The notes below the pieces were generated by a model. It saw only the letters and a list, made by a program, of their open reading frames with translations, was not told the DNA's origin and ran no database searches. The position numbers and the translations under genes were made by a program. This document shows, piece by piece, positions 26,388-35,642 of a stretch of 64,000 nucleotides of DNA. Position 1 is the first letter of the stretch. Every line of letters begins with the position of its first letter. The stretch is from Acidovorax sp. A1169 (GTDB taxonomy: Bacteria; Pseudomonadota; Gammaproteobacteria; Burkholderiales; Burkholderiaceae_C), in the NCBI RefSeq assembly GCF_030704685.1, contig NZ_JAUZDX010000025.1, forward strand, positions 1-64,000, given 5' to 3'.

Positions 26388-27980
26388 CTAAAAGCCAACG
26401 GCCTGTCCGTCCCGACGCGAGTCGGATGCCGCGACATACCCGTGCTCCGCCTTGTAGATCAGCTGGGCCGATCCGAAGTCCAGGCTTTGACGCTGCGCGA
26501 CGGTGACCTTGTGTCCGCGGGCGCGCAGCGAGTCCGGCACATCGCCAGGCACATGCGATTCCAGCGTGACCGTGGGGCCTGGCTCCACGCGAAACCGTGG
26601 AGCATCACTCATCGCTTGCGGGTTTTGTCCAAAGCTGGCGAGCCGCGTCACCATCTGCACATGCCCCTGTGCCTGCATCGAGCCGCCCATGACGCCCATC
26701 GCCATCACGGGTGAGCCATCGCGCGTAATAAACCCCGGGATGATGGTGTGCAGCGGCCGCTTGCCTGGAGCGACGATATTCGGATGCCCCGGGACCAGGC
26801 TGAAGTCTTCGCCGCGATTGTGCAAACTGATGCCGGTGCCTGGGACGACCACGCCGGAGCCAAAGCCGTGGTAATTCGACTGGATGTAAGAGACCATGGT
26901 GCCTGCCGCATCGGCTGACGCGAGATAGACCGTGCCGCCGGTCTTTGGCATGCCGGGGCCTGGATTGGCCGCGCGCTTCATGTCGATGAGCTTCGCGCGC
27001 TCTGCCAGATAGGCAGCGTCGAGCAAGTGCGCAGCAGAGACGGGCGACATGGCAGGGGCATCAGCGGCATACTTGCTGAGGTCGGCGAAGGCCAGCTTCA
27101 TCGCCTCCAGGCCAACGTGGTAATAGTCGGCACTGTCTACCCCCATACCTGCCAGGTCGAAGTGGTCCAGAATTCCCAACGCCATCAGTGCCGCGATCCC
27201 TTGGCCATTGGGCGGAATCTCGTGCAGCGTATAGCCGCGAAACGACTGCTCAATGGGCTCGACCCATTCGGCCCGGTGCGCCGCAAGATCGGTTGCGCGC
27301 AGTGCACCGCCGCACTGCCTGGCAAATGCTTCGATCTTCTCGGCAAGATCGCCCCGGTAGAAGCTCTCGCCGCCGCTCTCGGCAATCTGCTCCAGCGTCC
27401 TGGCTTGTGCCGGAAAGCGCCAAAGCTCACCGGCGCGCGGAGCACGCCCTTCCCATGTGAACGCGTCGCGAAAGCCCGGTTGGTCGATATACCGTGGAAC
27501 CTGGTTGGCCCACTGCCTCGCAATTTGCGGCGACACCATGAAGCCCTCCTGCGCATACCGAATGGCCGGTTCGAACAGGCGCGCAAAGGGCAGTTTGCCA
27601 AAGCGATCCGACAGCGCTTTCCAACCCGCAACCTGGCCCGGCACAGTCACCGAACCCCAGCCCATCTCCGGCATCTTTTCGTGCCTGTCGAAATACTGCG
27701 GCGTCCAGAGCGAGGGCGCGCCTCCGCTGGAGTTCAAACCATGCAACTTGCCTTCATGCCACACCAGCACGAACATGTCGCCGCCAATCCCGTTCATGAC
27801 GGGTTCGACCACCGTCAGCGCAATCGCGCAGGCAAGCGCGCTATCGATGGCGTTACCGCCCTGGTACAACATGCTCAATCCTGCCTGCGCCGCCAAAGGC
27901 TGGCTGGCACTCACGGCGTTCGCCGCGAGCAGTGGCATCTTTTGCGAGGTGTAGGGGAACGACCAGTCAAGGGGCTGCAT
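26388..27980 (-). CDS. Gamma-glutamyltransferase family protein (Ntn hydrolase)
   Basis: 530 residues. LSMLYQGGNAIDSALACAIALTVVEPVMNGIGGDMF is the conserved N-terminal region. KTGGTVYLASADAAGTMVS places the autoprocessing nucleophile at about Thr350, followed by SNYHGFGSGVVVPGTG and GVMGGSMQAQGH. No signal peptide is seen, so this is a cytosolic YwrD-like member rather than the periplasmic GGT that acts on glutathione. Self-cleavage would give two chains. Function on gamma-glutamyl amides or other amides is inferred. The divergent GntR regulator (44 bp away) probably controls it together with the Bug protein. Confidence 0.88.
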   Translation of the reverse strand: MQPLDWSFPYTSQKMPLLAANAVSASQPLAAQAGLSMLYQGGNAIDSALACAIALTVVEPVMNGIGGDMFVLVWHEGKLHGLNSSGGAPSLWTPQYFDRHEKMPEMGWGSVTVPGQVAGWKALSDRFGKLPFARLFEPAIRYAQEGFMVSPQIARQWANQVPRYIDQPGFRDAFTWEGRAPRAGELWRFPAQARTLEQIAESGGESFYRGDLAEKIEAFARQCGGALRATDLAAHRAEWVEPIEQSFRGYTLHEIPPNGQGIAALMALGILDHFDLAGMGVDSADYYHVGLEAMKLAFADLSKYAADAPAMSPVSAAHLLDAAYLAERAKLIDMKRAANPGPGMPKTGGTVYLASADAAGTMVSYIQSNYHGFGSGVVVPGTGISLHNRGEDFSLVPGHPNIVAPGKRPLHTIIPGFITRDGSPVMAMGVMGGSMQAQGHVQMVTRLASFGQNPQAMSDAPRFRVEPGPTVTLESHVPGDVPDSLRARGHKVTVAQRQSLDFGSAQLIYKAEHGYVAASDSRRDGQAVGF

Positions 27981-28024
27981 GCCTCAAAGTATATTCGTGT
28001 ATCCAATCAAAGTGAATGGCCATC

Positions 28025-28675
28025 ATGCTCACACCCTTCTCCAGCCCCGCAACGGCCGAGGAAGAAGCCTATCGCTTCCTTCTCAACGGAATCCGCATGG
28101 GCCAGTTCAAGGCGGGCGACCGCATCGTGCCCGAGGAGATTGCGTCGCAACTGGGGATGAGTCGAATGCCGGTGCGCGAGGCGTTCCGGCGCCTTGCAAC
28201 GCAAGAACTGCTGACCATCCGCCCCAACCGGGGTGCGGTAGTGCGCGGCCTGAACCACCAAGAGGCGATCGAGGTGTTCGAAATGCGTGCGGTGCTCGAA
28301 GGTTTGGCAGCAACAGCCGCTCTGGATCGGATCGGCCCCGCAGACATCGATGAACTGGAGCGACGGCTGGACGCCATGGACCGATGCGCAGAAGATCTTT
28401 CCGCGTGGGTCACCGAGCACCGTGACTTCCACCTGTACTTGTGCGGCTTGAGCGCCCGTCCGCGGCTGGTGGCACAGATTGCGGCGCTGCACGTGTGCAT
28501 CGAGCCCCATATGCGGCTATGGCTGCAGTCGACCTACAAGCCCAGGCCAAGCCGCGAGGAGCACGGCTTCATCATCGACGCGCTGCGCCGCAAGCGCCCG
28601 GAATTGATCGAAGCGGTGGTCCGCGAGCACGTCAGCAGCACGCTGGTAACGCTAGCGAAGCTCATGCATCCTTGA
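28025..28675 (+). CDS. GntR family (FadR/FCD) transcriptional regulator
   Basis: 216 residues. The N-terminal winged helix (EEEAYRFLLNGIRMGQFKAGDRIVPEEIASQLGMSRMPVREAFRRLATQELL) with the FCD effector domain (VFEMRAVLEGLAATAAL, HRDFHLYLCGLS, EEHGFIIDALRRK). FCD metal ligands (Asp/His) are suggested by the HRDFH and EH positions. The ATG at 28025 is preferred over 28016. It diverges from the GGT gene; TTCGTGTATCC in the 44-bp gap may be part of an operator, and a related CTGTATCC occurs, on the minus strand, just after the gene. Confidence 0.88.
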   Translation: MLTPFSSPATAEEEAYRFLLNGIRMGQFKAGDRIVPEEIASQLGMSRMPVREAFRRLATQELLTIRPNRGAVVRGLNHQEAIEVFEMRAVLEGLAATAALDRIGPADIDELERRLDAMDRCAEDLSAWVTEHRDFHLYLCGLSARPRLVAQIAALHVCIEPHMRLWLQSTYKPRPSREEHGFIIDALRRKRPELIEAVVREHVSSTLVTLAKLMHP

Positions 28676-28777
28676 CCAGGCTGGCAGTCAACTGGATACA
28701 GTCTTACATTTTCGGCTTGTTGCCGTAAGCATCTGAAGGGGCCGATGGCTTCCGCCAAGGCCGCTGCCCCGCCCTAC

Positions 28778-29872
28778 TCAACCAATCGATTCAACCTGGC
28801 GGTACTGCTGGTACGCCCGGCCAAAGCGATTGGCCAGGAAGTCCGGGAGGGCCACTTGCTCCTGGCGAATGAACCCGCGCTGAGGCAGCTTCTGCTCCCG
28901 AAACAGGTCCAGGGCCGCACAGATCCCCGCAGCGGTTGTGATCTGGATGGCGGACAACGGGTACGCACCATCTCGCTCGGCAAAGATCTTGCGCGCAAAT
29001 ACCTCCTGCACCAGCGAGCCGTTCTTGGTGCCTGAGACGGTGACGAACACCAGCACCACGTCCTGCATGGTGGCGGGCATGCTGCGCCGAAGAACGGTCT
29101 TGAGCGTGTCCTGGTCGCTCTTGAGTTGCAGCTCGTCCAGCAGAAATTGCATCAACGCGCGATGCCCTGGGTAGCGCACCGTCTTGTAGTCGAGGTTGCG
29201 CAGCTTTCCGTCCCACGTCTCGCACAAGGTTCCCAGGCCACCAGACGTGTTGAAGGCTTCGTACTCCACCCCGTCCAGGGAAAAGTGCTCCAGCCCCTCC
29301 AGCGGCAGGGCCGAGATCACCCGACCATCGTGTATCGCCTCGCACGGATGGCAGTACTCATTGATCAGGCCATCCACGCTCCACGTCAGGTTGTACTTGA
29401 GCGCATTCGTGGGAAACGCCGGCAGCGCGCCCACACGCATCTTCACGTCGTGCAGAGCCTCAAAGCCGCTGGCAAGGTGATGGGCCACTATCCCGATGAA
29501 GCCCGGGGCAAGGCCGCACTGCGGCATGAACGCAGTTTCAGCGTCCTGTGCGAGACGCTTGATTTCCTTGGTTGCCGCCACGTCCTCTGTCAGATCGAAG
29601 TAGTGGCAACGGGCTCGCAAGGCCGCCTGGGCAGCAGAAATCGCCAGGTGGTACGGGAGCGCATTGACCACTGCGGTGTGCCCGTCCAGGGCATTCGTGA
29701 GTTCTTCGGCACTTGATGTGTCGATGCACGTTGTCCGGATGCCCTTCTGGGCCAGCCGATCCAATGCTGCCTGGTCGCGGTCGAAGACCGTCAATGCAAA
29801 GTCGCCACTGGCGTGCAGCAGTTGGGCAATGGTCTGGCCGATGTGGCCTGCGCCGAGAAGAGCTACTTTCAT
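28778..29872 (-). CDS. Saccharopine dehydrogenase-like NAD(P)-dependent oxidoreductase
   Basis: 364 residues from ATG 29872. The N-terminal Rossmann motif MKVALLGAGHIGQTIAQLL, then AVVNALPYHLAISAAQAAL and RCHYFDLTED, are typical of saccharopine/lysine-6-dehydrogenase-like enzymes; a catalytic-domain segment (NLTWSVDGLINEYCHPCEAI) follows. Likely acts on lysine or a related amino acid. An Lrp/AsnC regulator is encoded divergently across 170 bp, which fits amino-acid-responsive control. The frame continues upstream to 29992, but the extension lacks family similarity. Confidence 0.85.
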   Translation of the reverse strand: MKVALLGAGHIGQTIAQLLHASGDFALTVFDRDQAALDRLAQKGIRTTCIDTSSAEELTNALDGHTAVVNALPYHLAISAAQAALRARCHYFDLTEDVAATKEIKRLAQDAETAFMPQCGLAPGFIGIVAHHLASGFEALHDVKMRVGALPAFPTNALKYNLTWSVDGLINEYCHPCEAIHDGRVISALPLEGLEHFSLDGVEYEAFNTSGGLGTLCETWDGKLRNLDYKTVRYPGHRALMQFLLDELQLKSDQDTLKTVLRRSMPATMQDVVLVFVTVSGTKNGSLVQEVFARKIFAERDGAYPLSAIQITTAAGICAALDLFREQKLPQRGFIRQEQVALPDFLANRFGRAYQQYRQVESIG

Positions 29873-30042
29873 GCGAATTTCCTTCAGAACGGGACTGGGG
29901 TGTGGAGACCCACCCAGTGTTCCGAAACCCCCTGACGAAAAAAAGCATGAGTTCGACGAAATGGCACAGATTTTCGCCGCAATGGCAGACAATGCTGCCG
30001 AATCGTCACCTTGTCATTCTTTTTTGGCTTTCGTCCCTCACC

Positions 30043-30510
30043 ATGAACGCGCCGACAAACCTTCCCGAAACACTGCTCCGCGACAAGTTCGATCGGGAGC
30101 TCATTGCGCTGCTGCAGGCCAACGCGCGCGAAAGCACTGCCAACCTGGCCCGCAGGCTCGGCGTGGCCAGAACAACGGTCGTGGCACGCCTTGCAAAACT
30201 CGAGGCCAACGGCCTCATCGGCGGCTACTCCGTGCGCCTCGGAGGCGAAGCCGTCGCACGGGGCGTACAGGCATTTGTGGGGATCGTGGTGCAGCCCAAG
30301 GCCGGCAGGGAAGTCATCAGGGAGCTGACGAAGTTTCCCGAGTTGCTGCAGCTCGCATCGGTAAGCGGCGAGTTTGACTATATGGCCACCCTTCGAGCAG
30401 ACAACACGGCGCGGCTTGACGTGCTGCTGGATCAAATCGGGGAGATCGAGGGAGTCACCAGGACAAACACTTCGGTGATTCTCGCCCTTCGCATCGACAG
30501 AGGTGGCTAG
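30043..30510 (+). CDS. Lrp/AsnC family transcriptional regulator
   Basis: 155 residues: N-terminal HTH (DKFDRELIALLQANARESTANLARRLGVARTTVVARLAKLEANGLIGGYSV) and C-terminal RAM domain (AFVGIVVQPKAGREVIRELTKFPELLQLASVSGEFDYMATLRADN). Such proteins bind amino acids and form octamers on DNA. Divergent from the saccharopine-dehydrogenase-like gene, whose expression it probably controls in response to lysine or a related amino acid (inference). The ATG at 30043 is the start closest to the HTH. Confidence 0.9.
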   Translation: MNAPTNLPETLLRDKFDRELIALLQANARESTANLARRLGVARTTVVARLAKLEANGLIGGYSVRLGGEAVARGVQAFVGIVVQPKAGREVIRELTKFPELLQLASVSGEFDYMATLRADNTARLDVLLDQIGEIEGVTRTNTSVILALRIDRGG

Positions 30511-30655
30511 GCCTCAAGCTGCACTTCTCTTCGTCAGTCAGCACCACGAGCGAGGCTCGCCGGTGGTGTGGATTGGCATGGGGCCAGCGCCCGTCCGCAG
30601 GGGAACTGAAGGCGCATGCGCATGGCCACAGCCGGGTGGCGCAGACAATCACGGC

Positions 30656-30994
30656 ATGTCCCCTCACTTCAAAATTCTCTACCTGTTCGTCTCCCCCCAC
30701 GGCTGGCTGACCGAAGTCAAACGGCTCAGCATGGCCGCCGATGCGCCCAAGGATCAGGTTTACCAGTGGGCATGGATCAGCACGGCCCAAGTAATACCGC
30801 TGCGCTTTATCAGCATGGCAGCCACCGAGCCCCGCCAGCAGCGCGAGTTTGAAGAAGCCAGCCTGTGGTTCGACACCAGACGGGGCGCGCTGGCCTGGCA
30901 TGGCGGCGCTACGGTGGCGCTGGAAGTTCAGGCCGACAAGGCATTGCCGTCGCCGCAAGAGCAGCTGCTGCAAGCGCATTTCAGTATGGCTTGA
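30656..30994 (+). CDS. Hypothetical protein
   Basis: 112 residues from ATG 30656, MSPHFKILYLFVSPHGWLTEVKRLSMAADAPKDQ. A small alpha/beta protein with VYQWAWISTAQVIPLRF and EASLWFDTRRGALAWHGGATVALEV segments. I recognise no family. It is isolated between the Lrp gene and the azoreductase, with no strong ribosome binding site seen. Confidence 0.5.
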   Translation: MSPHFKILYLFVSPHGWLTEVKRLSMAADAPKDQVYQWAWISTAQVIPLRFISMAATEPRQQREFEEASLWFDTRRGALAWHGGATVALEVQADKALPSPQEQLLQAHFSMA

Positions 30995-31132
30995 CTGCCC
31001 GCGCTGACACTTGACGCGATTTGGTGCTCTGGCGCAGTTGCACGGGCTCGTCACGCCCAAGGCCGACGGGCTGATCGAGAGCGCCTTGGGCAGGGGGCAT
31101 TGGCGCCGCCCGAGGCGCCCGCCCCTGCGGCC

Positions 31133-31795
31133 TCATGCCCGGTGCGCAATGCCAGCGCCCGCAGCGCGCTCGATCTGCGCTTGCAGCGGGGCCAGGAAGC
31201 CATCCATGGTCTGGGCCTGCAGATCGACGGCCTTGGCACCGCCGCCTGCCACCACGGTCACGTCCTCGATACCAATGACGCCCAGGATGCGCCGCAGATA
31301 CTGCGTGGCGATGTCGCGATCACGGATGGGCGATCCCTCGGTGTAGACGCCGCCCGAGGCCATAAGCAGGGTCGCCTTATTGCCTTTGACCAGGCCCTGG
31401 CCGTCCAGGCCGAGTGTCGCGCCCTTGCGCACGATATGGTCCACCCAGGCCTTGAGCGACGCGGGGACGTTGTAGTTGTAGACCGGGGTCGAGATGACCA
31501 GGTGCCCGGCCGCGAGCACCTCGACGACCATCTCGTCCGACAGCCGCAGTTCGTCCCGCATCGCCTGCGATTGGTTCGCGGGCGGCGTGAAGTAGGCATG
31601 CAGCCAGGGCGCCGTGACGAATGGGGGCGCGGCATCGGCCAGATCGCGGTGCACGACATGGCCGCCCGGATGGGCGGTGCGCCAGGCCGCAAGAAAGTGC
31701 TGGGTCATCTGGCGCGAGACGGACTGGGCGCCGCGCGGGCTGGTCTCGACAACGAGGAGTTGGAGCGAGAGCCGGGCAGGTTCTACATGGACCAC
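31133..31795 (-). CDS. FMN-dependent NADH-azoreductase (flavodoxin-like fold)
   Basis: Up to 220 residues. LLVVETSPRGAQSVSRQMTQHFLAAW is the flavin-phosphate-binding start, and HLVISTPVYNYNVPASLKAWVDHIVRKGATL is the AzoR hallmark region; LMASGGVYTEGSP continues the flavin site. The enzyme should reduce quinones or azo compounds with NADH. The first ~12 residues are uncertain, since the homology starts at LSLQLLVVETS, so the true start may be slightly inside. No operon partner. Confidence 0.88.
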   Translation of the reverse strand: MVHVEPARLSLQLLVVETSPRGAQSVSRQMTQHFLAAWRTAHPGGHVVHRDLADAAPPFVTAPWLHAYFTPPANQSQAMRDELRLSDEMVVEVLAAGHLVISTPVYNYNVPASLKAWVDHIVRKGATLGLDGQGLVKGNKATLLMASGGVYTEGSPIRDRDIATQYLRRILGVIGIEDVTVVAGGGAKAVDLQAQTMDGFLAPLQAQIERAAGAGIAHRA

Positions 31796-31924
31796 CAGGG
31801 CCTTGATGTCCCCATGGTGTACGGCATCACCGGCCGCAGGCTCGCCTGATACGGCAGTGGCCGAGCCGTACCCGCAGGCGTGGCTGCCAGGGCCACCGCA
31901 CGCGCCCTACCTCGGTAGGGTTAC

Positions 31925-32060
31925 GCCAGGCGGCAGGCGCCCCCTTATGCTGGGGACCAATGGCCCGTTCACCTTCGCCGTGCCGATCTCGGTGGGCCAC
32001 GCCTATGCGGTGCAGGTGCAGTCGCAGCCCGCAGGCCAGACCGCAAGCAACCAGCGACTC
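31925..32060 (+). pseudogene. Fragment of the recurring lipoprotein family (one repeat)
   Basis: The stretch reads LMLGTNGPFTFAVPISVGHAYAVQVQSQPAGQT, which aligns with the repeat unit of copies A and C (ANGSFTF...YAVQVQTQPAGQTC). The Cys after QPAGQT is lost, and there is no lipobox or C-terminal domain around it. Bases 31850-32462 otherwise hold no gene; the only other feature is the CRP-type dyad at 32257. It is a scar of a deleted or recombined family member. Confidence 0.7.
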
Positions 32061-32256
32061 CATGCTGACGCGGCGGCAGTTTGACTTGGCAATCGGGTCA
32101 GAGCTGATCCGAAAAATGCATTGGTCATCTCATCTTGATCGCAGACCATGGACCTGTGAAGCCAGCCTGGATCTGGATTGCCAAGGCAGGGATGCGGCTG
32201 AAAAAATGGCGTCGCTGAACTGATTTCGTAACGCTTTGTTTGGCCGCCCGGGTGTG

Positions 32257-32270
32257 GTGATGCGAGTCAC
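32257..32270. promoter_or_regulatory. CRP-type dyad upstream of the RCC1-repeat gene
   Basis: GTGATGCGAGTCAC: GTGA-N6-TCAC half-sites are perfect. It resembles the GTGACGCCnGTCAC sites of the lipoprotein copies. It lies 192 bp before the RCC1 start, or downstream of the lipoprotein fragment, so either could be the original target. Confidence 0.5.
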
Positions 32271-32462
32271 CGCTTTTCGCGAGTCTCGGCAATACCATGG
32301 CACTTGAGAGGCACCCCTGCTGATCGCAAAAAAATTCGCCAGATTTCAGGGAGGGGAGGCTGTCACCGTGGCGTGTCCATCGATCGCTCGTTCGTTCGTT
32401 GCGCACGCACTTTCTGAAGAGGCCGATGTGGGCTTCGGCAGGTTTCACCAATACTTCCAAAG

Positions 32463-33941
32463 ATGGGTTTTCTGATGAGATTCTTTTCGACTTTTGCCAG
32501 GCATCGCTTGCGATCCATCGCCTCCCGCCACCTGGCGCCTGTGGCCTTCAAAATCTGGCTGATGTTCGCCCTGGCGGCTGGCATGGGCAGCGTGCACGCC
32601 GCCACGGTGGTGCACATGGCCACGGACTCAAATAACTCCGCAGCGGTGCTCAGCGACGGATCGCTGTGGACCTGGGGCGACAACCGGAACGGGCAGTTGG
32701 GCAATGGCTCCACGGTCAGTGCAGACAAGCCCGTGCAGATCGGCAGCGGTTTCGCCCAGGTTGCTGTGGGCAGTATTCACATGGTGGGCCTCAAGACCAA
32801 TGGCACATTGTGGATGTGGGGCAAAGTGGGGACGTCGAGAGCCCAGGACCTGAACGAAACCCGGCCGGTGCAGGTGGGCAGTGGCTTTGCGCAGTTGATG
32901 ACCTCGGACACCGCCAGCAAGACAGATGGATCCATCTGGTACTGGGGCCATATGAAAAATCTCTTCAACGGGAATGCCGGTAGCGATGGCATGCTGGACC
33001 GGATGCCACCCGGCTACCGGCAGATGGTCAATGGCCGCAACAACGCGTTGTTCGTGCTGGGAGACGGCGCCATACGGTCTGTTTATTTGGACGTGTACCC
33101 CGGGGACCTGTTCATTAACCCGGGCTGGGAGGGCGGCTACGGCAACGCCGGCCCGGTGGACCGGGGTTTCGTGCAGGTGGACTTGGGCGCCCGCTCGGCC
33201 GCGGGCGTGAAGGATGATGGAACCCTCTGGCAATGGAAAGAGCGCGATGCCCCCGTGCTGGTGGGCGGCGGCTATCGCCAGGTCGCCAAAGGTTCCCACC
33301 ACACGCTGGCGCTGAAGGCCGATGGCACGGCCTGGGCCTGGGGCTCCAATACACAAGGCCAGCTGGGCAATGCCACCCACACGGATACTGAAACCCCGCA
33401 GCCCCTTGGAACCGGGTATGCACAGGTCGCGGCATCCGGCCAGCACTCCCTGGCTCTTACCACCAACGGCACGCTCCTGGCCTGGGGTCGCAACGACCTT
33501 GGGCAATTGGGTGTGGGGCCGGTGGGGCAATCGCAACTGTCGCCGCTGCCCGTGGTGTTCGAAGGCGCGGATTCACCGGGGCTGGGCACCATGGTGGCCA
33601 CCGGCACCCTGACCCGCCTGACGCTGTCCGCGCACGTACAGATCAAACCCGAGCACCTCGCCAGTGGGGCCAAAGGCAATCCTTTCCTCATAGCGATCAC
33701 TCCCGACGGAACCATGTTCACCTACTCGGCGCCCATTTTTGACCGCCTGAATCCCCTCAATCCGCTGGCCTGGGCCGACCGCCTGCAAAACACATCCTCC
33801 CTCCTGTTGGCGAACCAGGACCTGACCCACCTGTCAGGCACCGCCTTTTTCGTCGGCTACGGACTGGGTGCGACCACCACCGAGAGCCTGGCTGAAATGC
33901 TCAACAGCTATCGCTACAAGCGGGTCTACGACATGCAATAA
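32463..33941 (+). CDS. Secreted RCC1-repeat protein
   Basis: 492 residues. An N-terminal hydrophobic signal (IWLMFALAAGMGSVHA) ends near residue 47. Beta-propeller repeats follow, each with the RCC1/ATS1 pattern: SDGSLWTWGDNRNGQLGNG, TNGTLWMWG, DGSIWYWG, DGTLWQW, DGTAWAWGSNTQGQLGNAT, NGTLLAWGRNDLGQLGVG. The last ~130 residues (after GTLTRLTLSAHV) form an extra C-terminal domain of unknown type. Bacterial RCC1-like proteins are usually exported adhesins or enzyme-associated scaffolds; function here unknown. The upstream CRP-type dyad resembles that of the lipoprotein family, so they may share regulation. An alternative ATG lies 12 bases in. Confidence 0.85.
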   Translation: MGFLMRFFSTFARHRLRSIASRHLAPVAFKIWLMFALAAGMGSVHAATVVHMATDSNNSAAVLSDGSLWTWGDNRNGQLGNGSTVSADKPVQIGSGFAQVAVGSIHMVGLKTNGTLWMWGKVGTSRAQDLNETRPVQVGSGFAQLMTSDTASKTDGSIWYWGHMKNLFNGNAGSDGMLDRMPPGYRQMVNGRNNALFVLGDGAIRSVYLDVYPGDLFINPGWEGGYGNAGPVDRGFVQVDLGARSAAGVKDDGTLWQWKERDAPVLVGGGYRQVAKGSHHTLALKADGTAWAWGSNTQGQLGNATHTDTETPQPLGTGYAQVAASGQHSLALTTNGTLLAWGRNDLGQLGVGPVGQSQLSPLPVVFEGADSPGLGTMVATGTLTRLTLSAHVQIKPEHLASGAKGNPFLIAITPDGTMFTYSAPIFDRLNPLNPLAWADRLQNTSSLLLANQDLTHLSGTAFFVGYGLGATTTESLAEMLNSYRYKRVYDMQ

Positions 33942-34066
33942 ATAAGCCGGTACACCCCAAGGCAACGCCCGCCCGTACAGGTGGGCGATGGATGTCATCG
34001 GGGCATTCTCGAATTGCCCCGTGCGCGATCCTCACCGGCGCGCGGGGCTATCGATCACACACCATC

Positions 34067-34386
34067 ACACGCGCGTGATGGTCTGCATGTGTGCAAGCCG
34101 CTGCCGCGGCAGGCCCACAATGAGGGCATCGAACTGGGGCTGTGTGAGTGCAGTTGCTGCAGCAGCGCCCCATCGCTGGGCCAGGCAAAGCGTCGCTGGT
34201 TCAGGCGGCGCGTTGCGCACCACACGCCAAAGCCATCGCACACCACCAGCTTCATCCGCGTGCCGCGCATCGGCAAAGAGGTAGGCGTGGTGGGCTTGCG
34301 CGGCGCCGAAGACTTGCACCGCGCTGGCGATCAGGCGGTCGGCGCCGGCACGCGCAAGCTCCATGGCACCTTCAGTGCCCATCAGC
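34067..34386 (-). pseudogene. IS66 tnpB remnant (two frameshifts)
   Basis: Three segments in two frames match an IS66-type accessory protein TnpB. The first is EGAMELARAGADRLIASAVQVFGAAQAHHAYLFADAR. The second, in a shifted frame, is RGTRMKLVVCDGFGVWCATRRLNQRRFAWP. The third, back in the first frame, is LTQPQFDALIVGLPRQRLAHMQTITRV followed by a stop. No tnpA or tnpC lies beside it, though a piece of tnpC survives at 41.4 kb. The element is dead. Confidence 0.75.
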
Positions 34387-35006
34387 GCCGCCGGGTGATG
34401 GCCTCCATCTGTTGGTCGCGACTTGTTTTGAGCTTGTTGTACAGGTCGCCCCAGGGGCCCTTGTGCCGGGAGCCGACGATAAGCATGCTGGCCAGGGACC
34501 AGAACAGCACGAAGGCAACGACCAGAACCCCCCACGTCAACAGGGCGCCCAGGGGCTTGTAGTCACCGCCCCGCATCACCAGCGCGCCGGCCCTCCATGC
34601 CCATAGCGAGAGCCCCACGGGCAGTATGTCGAAAACAAATGCCCATGGCCAGACCGGCCAGCGGGAAGGCCTTGCCCAGCGCGGGCACCACCCAGCACAC
34701 GGCCACCAGCCTCACCAGCGAAGCCATGTGCCCGGGCAGCACCAGCCAGCTCAACCCCGCCCCCAGTACCAGCAACATCGCCGTCCCCCATACCGAACCT
34801 TGGGGAGCACCGCCTGGCGATGGGCTGCCGGGCTCAGGTGGCTTGTCCCCCTGCTCCAGCCGCTAGTTCAGCACGTCCTGCGCAATGGCCTGCGCCGGTG
34901 CCGCCAGCAGCCCTGCGGCTATGCGGCGCTCCAACTCCTCCATGGGCATCTGCTGGTACAGCGCAACCAGTGAAAGCCGTTTCTTTTCGCTGAGGTCATT
35001 CGTCAT
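34382..35006 (-). pseudogene. Small membrane protein gene with an in-frame amber stop and a frameshift
   Basis: From ATG 35006 the frame reads MTNDLSEKKRLSLVALYQQ and on to AQAIAQDVLN (47 codons), then TAG at 34863-34865. The same frame continues RLEQGDKPPEPGSPSPGG...MLLVLGAGLSWLVLPGHM and VVPALGKAFPLAGLAMGICF, and near 34630 must shift by one to read DILPVGLSLWAWRAGALVMRGGDYKPLGALLTWGVLVVAFVLFWSLASMLIVG to the stop at 34382. Together this gives one protein of about 205 residues: a soluble helix, a Pro-rich linker and four hydrophobic segments. The joined reading is coherent, so one ancestral gene is likely. Family not recognised. Confidence 0.65.
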
Positions 35007-35060
35007 CGGGACGGTCAAACGATAGTGTTGGTGGCCTGTCTGGTCACCGAGAAGGCCTGT

Positions 35061-35489
35061 TCAGCCCGGGCCCAGCAGTTCGAGCGTGCGGGCGTCCTTC
35101 ACGCCATCGAAATACTGCTGCAGCACGGCCTGGAACACGCTGTCCGTTGCCGACACCTCGCCAAACAGCGTCATGCTGGAGCACAGCTTCAGGTCGTCGG
35201 GGGTGCCCAGCACGTCGCGGGCAGATGCCGTTGGCAGCGCGAGCAGCAACTGGCAGCACTCGCGCAGCCGGCTGCCAAGCACGGGGTGGTCCAGATACGC
35301 CTGGGCCTCGGCGCGGGACTGTATGGCGTAGCGCACCGCCATGTCGCTGTGCCCCAGGCCCTTGAGCTGGGGAAACACGAACCACATCCAGTGCGAGCGC
35401 TTCTTGCCCGCCTTGAGTTCGGCAAGCACGCGCGCCCACACGGGCTCCTGTGCGCCCAGGAATCGGTCCAGAACGGGTGGTAAAGGCAT
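35061..35489 (-). CDS. DUF1810 family protein
   Basis: 142 residues. SHWMWFVFPQLKGLGHS, AYLDHPVLGSRLREC and PDDLKLCSSMTLFGEVSATDSVFQAVLQQYF are the signature blocks of DUF1810, a small widespread cytosolic family with no firmly established function. The length is as expected and no residues are missing. The ATG at 35489 starts the block directly. It stands alone. Confidence 0.9.
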   Translation of the reverse strand: MPLPPVLDRFLGAQEPVWARVLAELKAGKKRSHWMWFVFPQLKGLGHSDMAVRYAIQSRAEAQAYLDHPVLGSRLRECCQLLLALPTASARDVLGTPDDLKLCSSMTLFGEVSATDSVFQAVLQQYFDGVKDARTLELLGPG

Positions 35490-35642
35490 GCCGCCATTGT
35501 ATGAGCGCTATCGCGGCAAGCCCACTGCCGCCCGCGCCCTTGCACTGACCGCTTGCCGACACGCTCTTGACCCAGCCTCCTACAGAACGCAGCTGCATCG
35601 CCGTCGATGCTATGCGCACACCCACCAACCTGGAGAACACTG

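Noticed and set aside
34061..34082. Palindrome ACCATCACACG/CGCGTGATGGT
   Set aside because: Lies at the 3' end of the IS66 tnpB remnant and codes for its TITRV tail; half-site orientation (TCAC...GTGA) is opposite to CRP sites. Probably coincidental.
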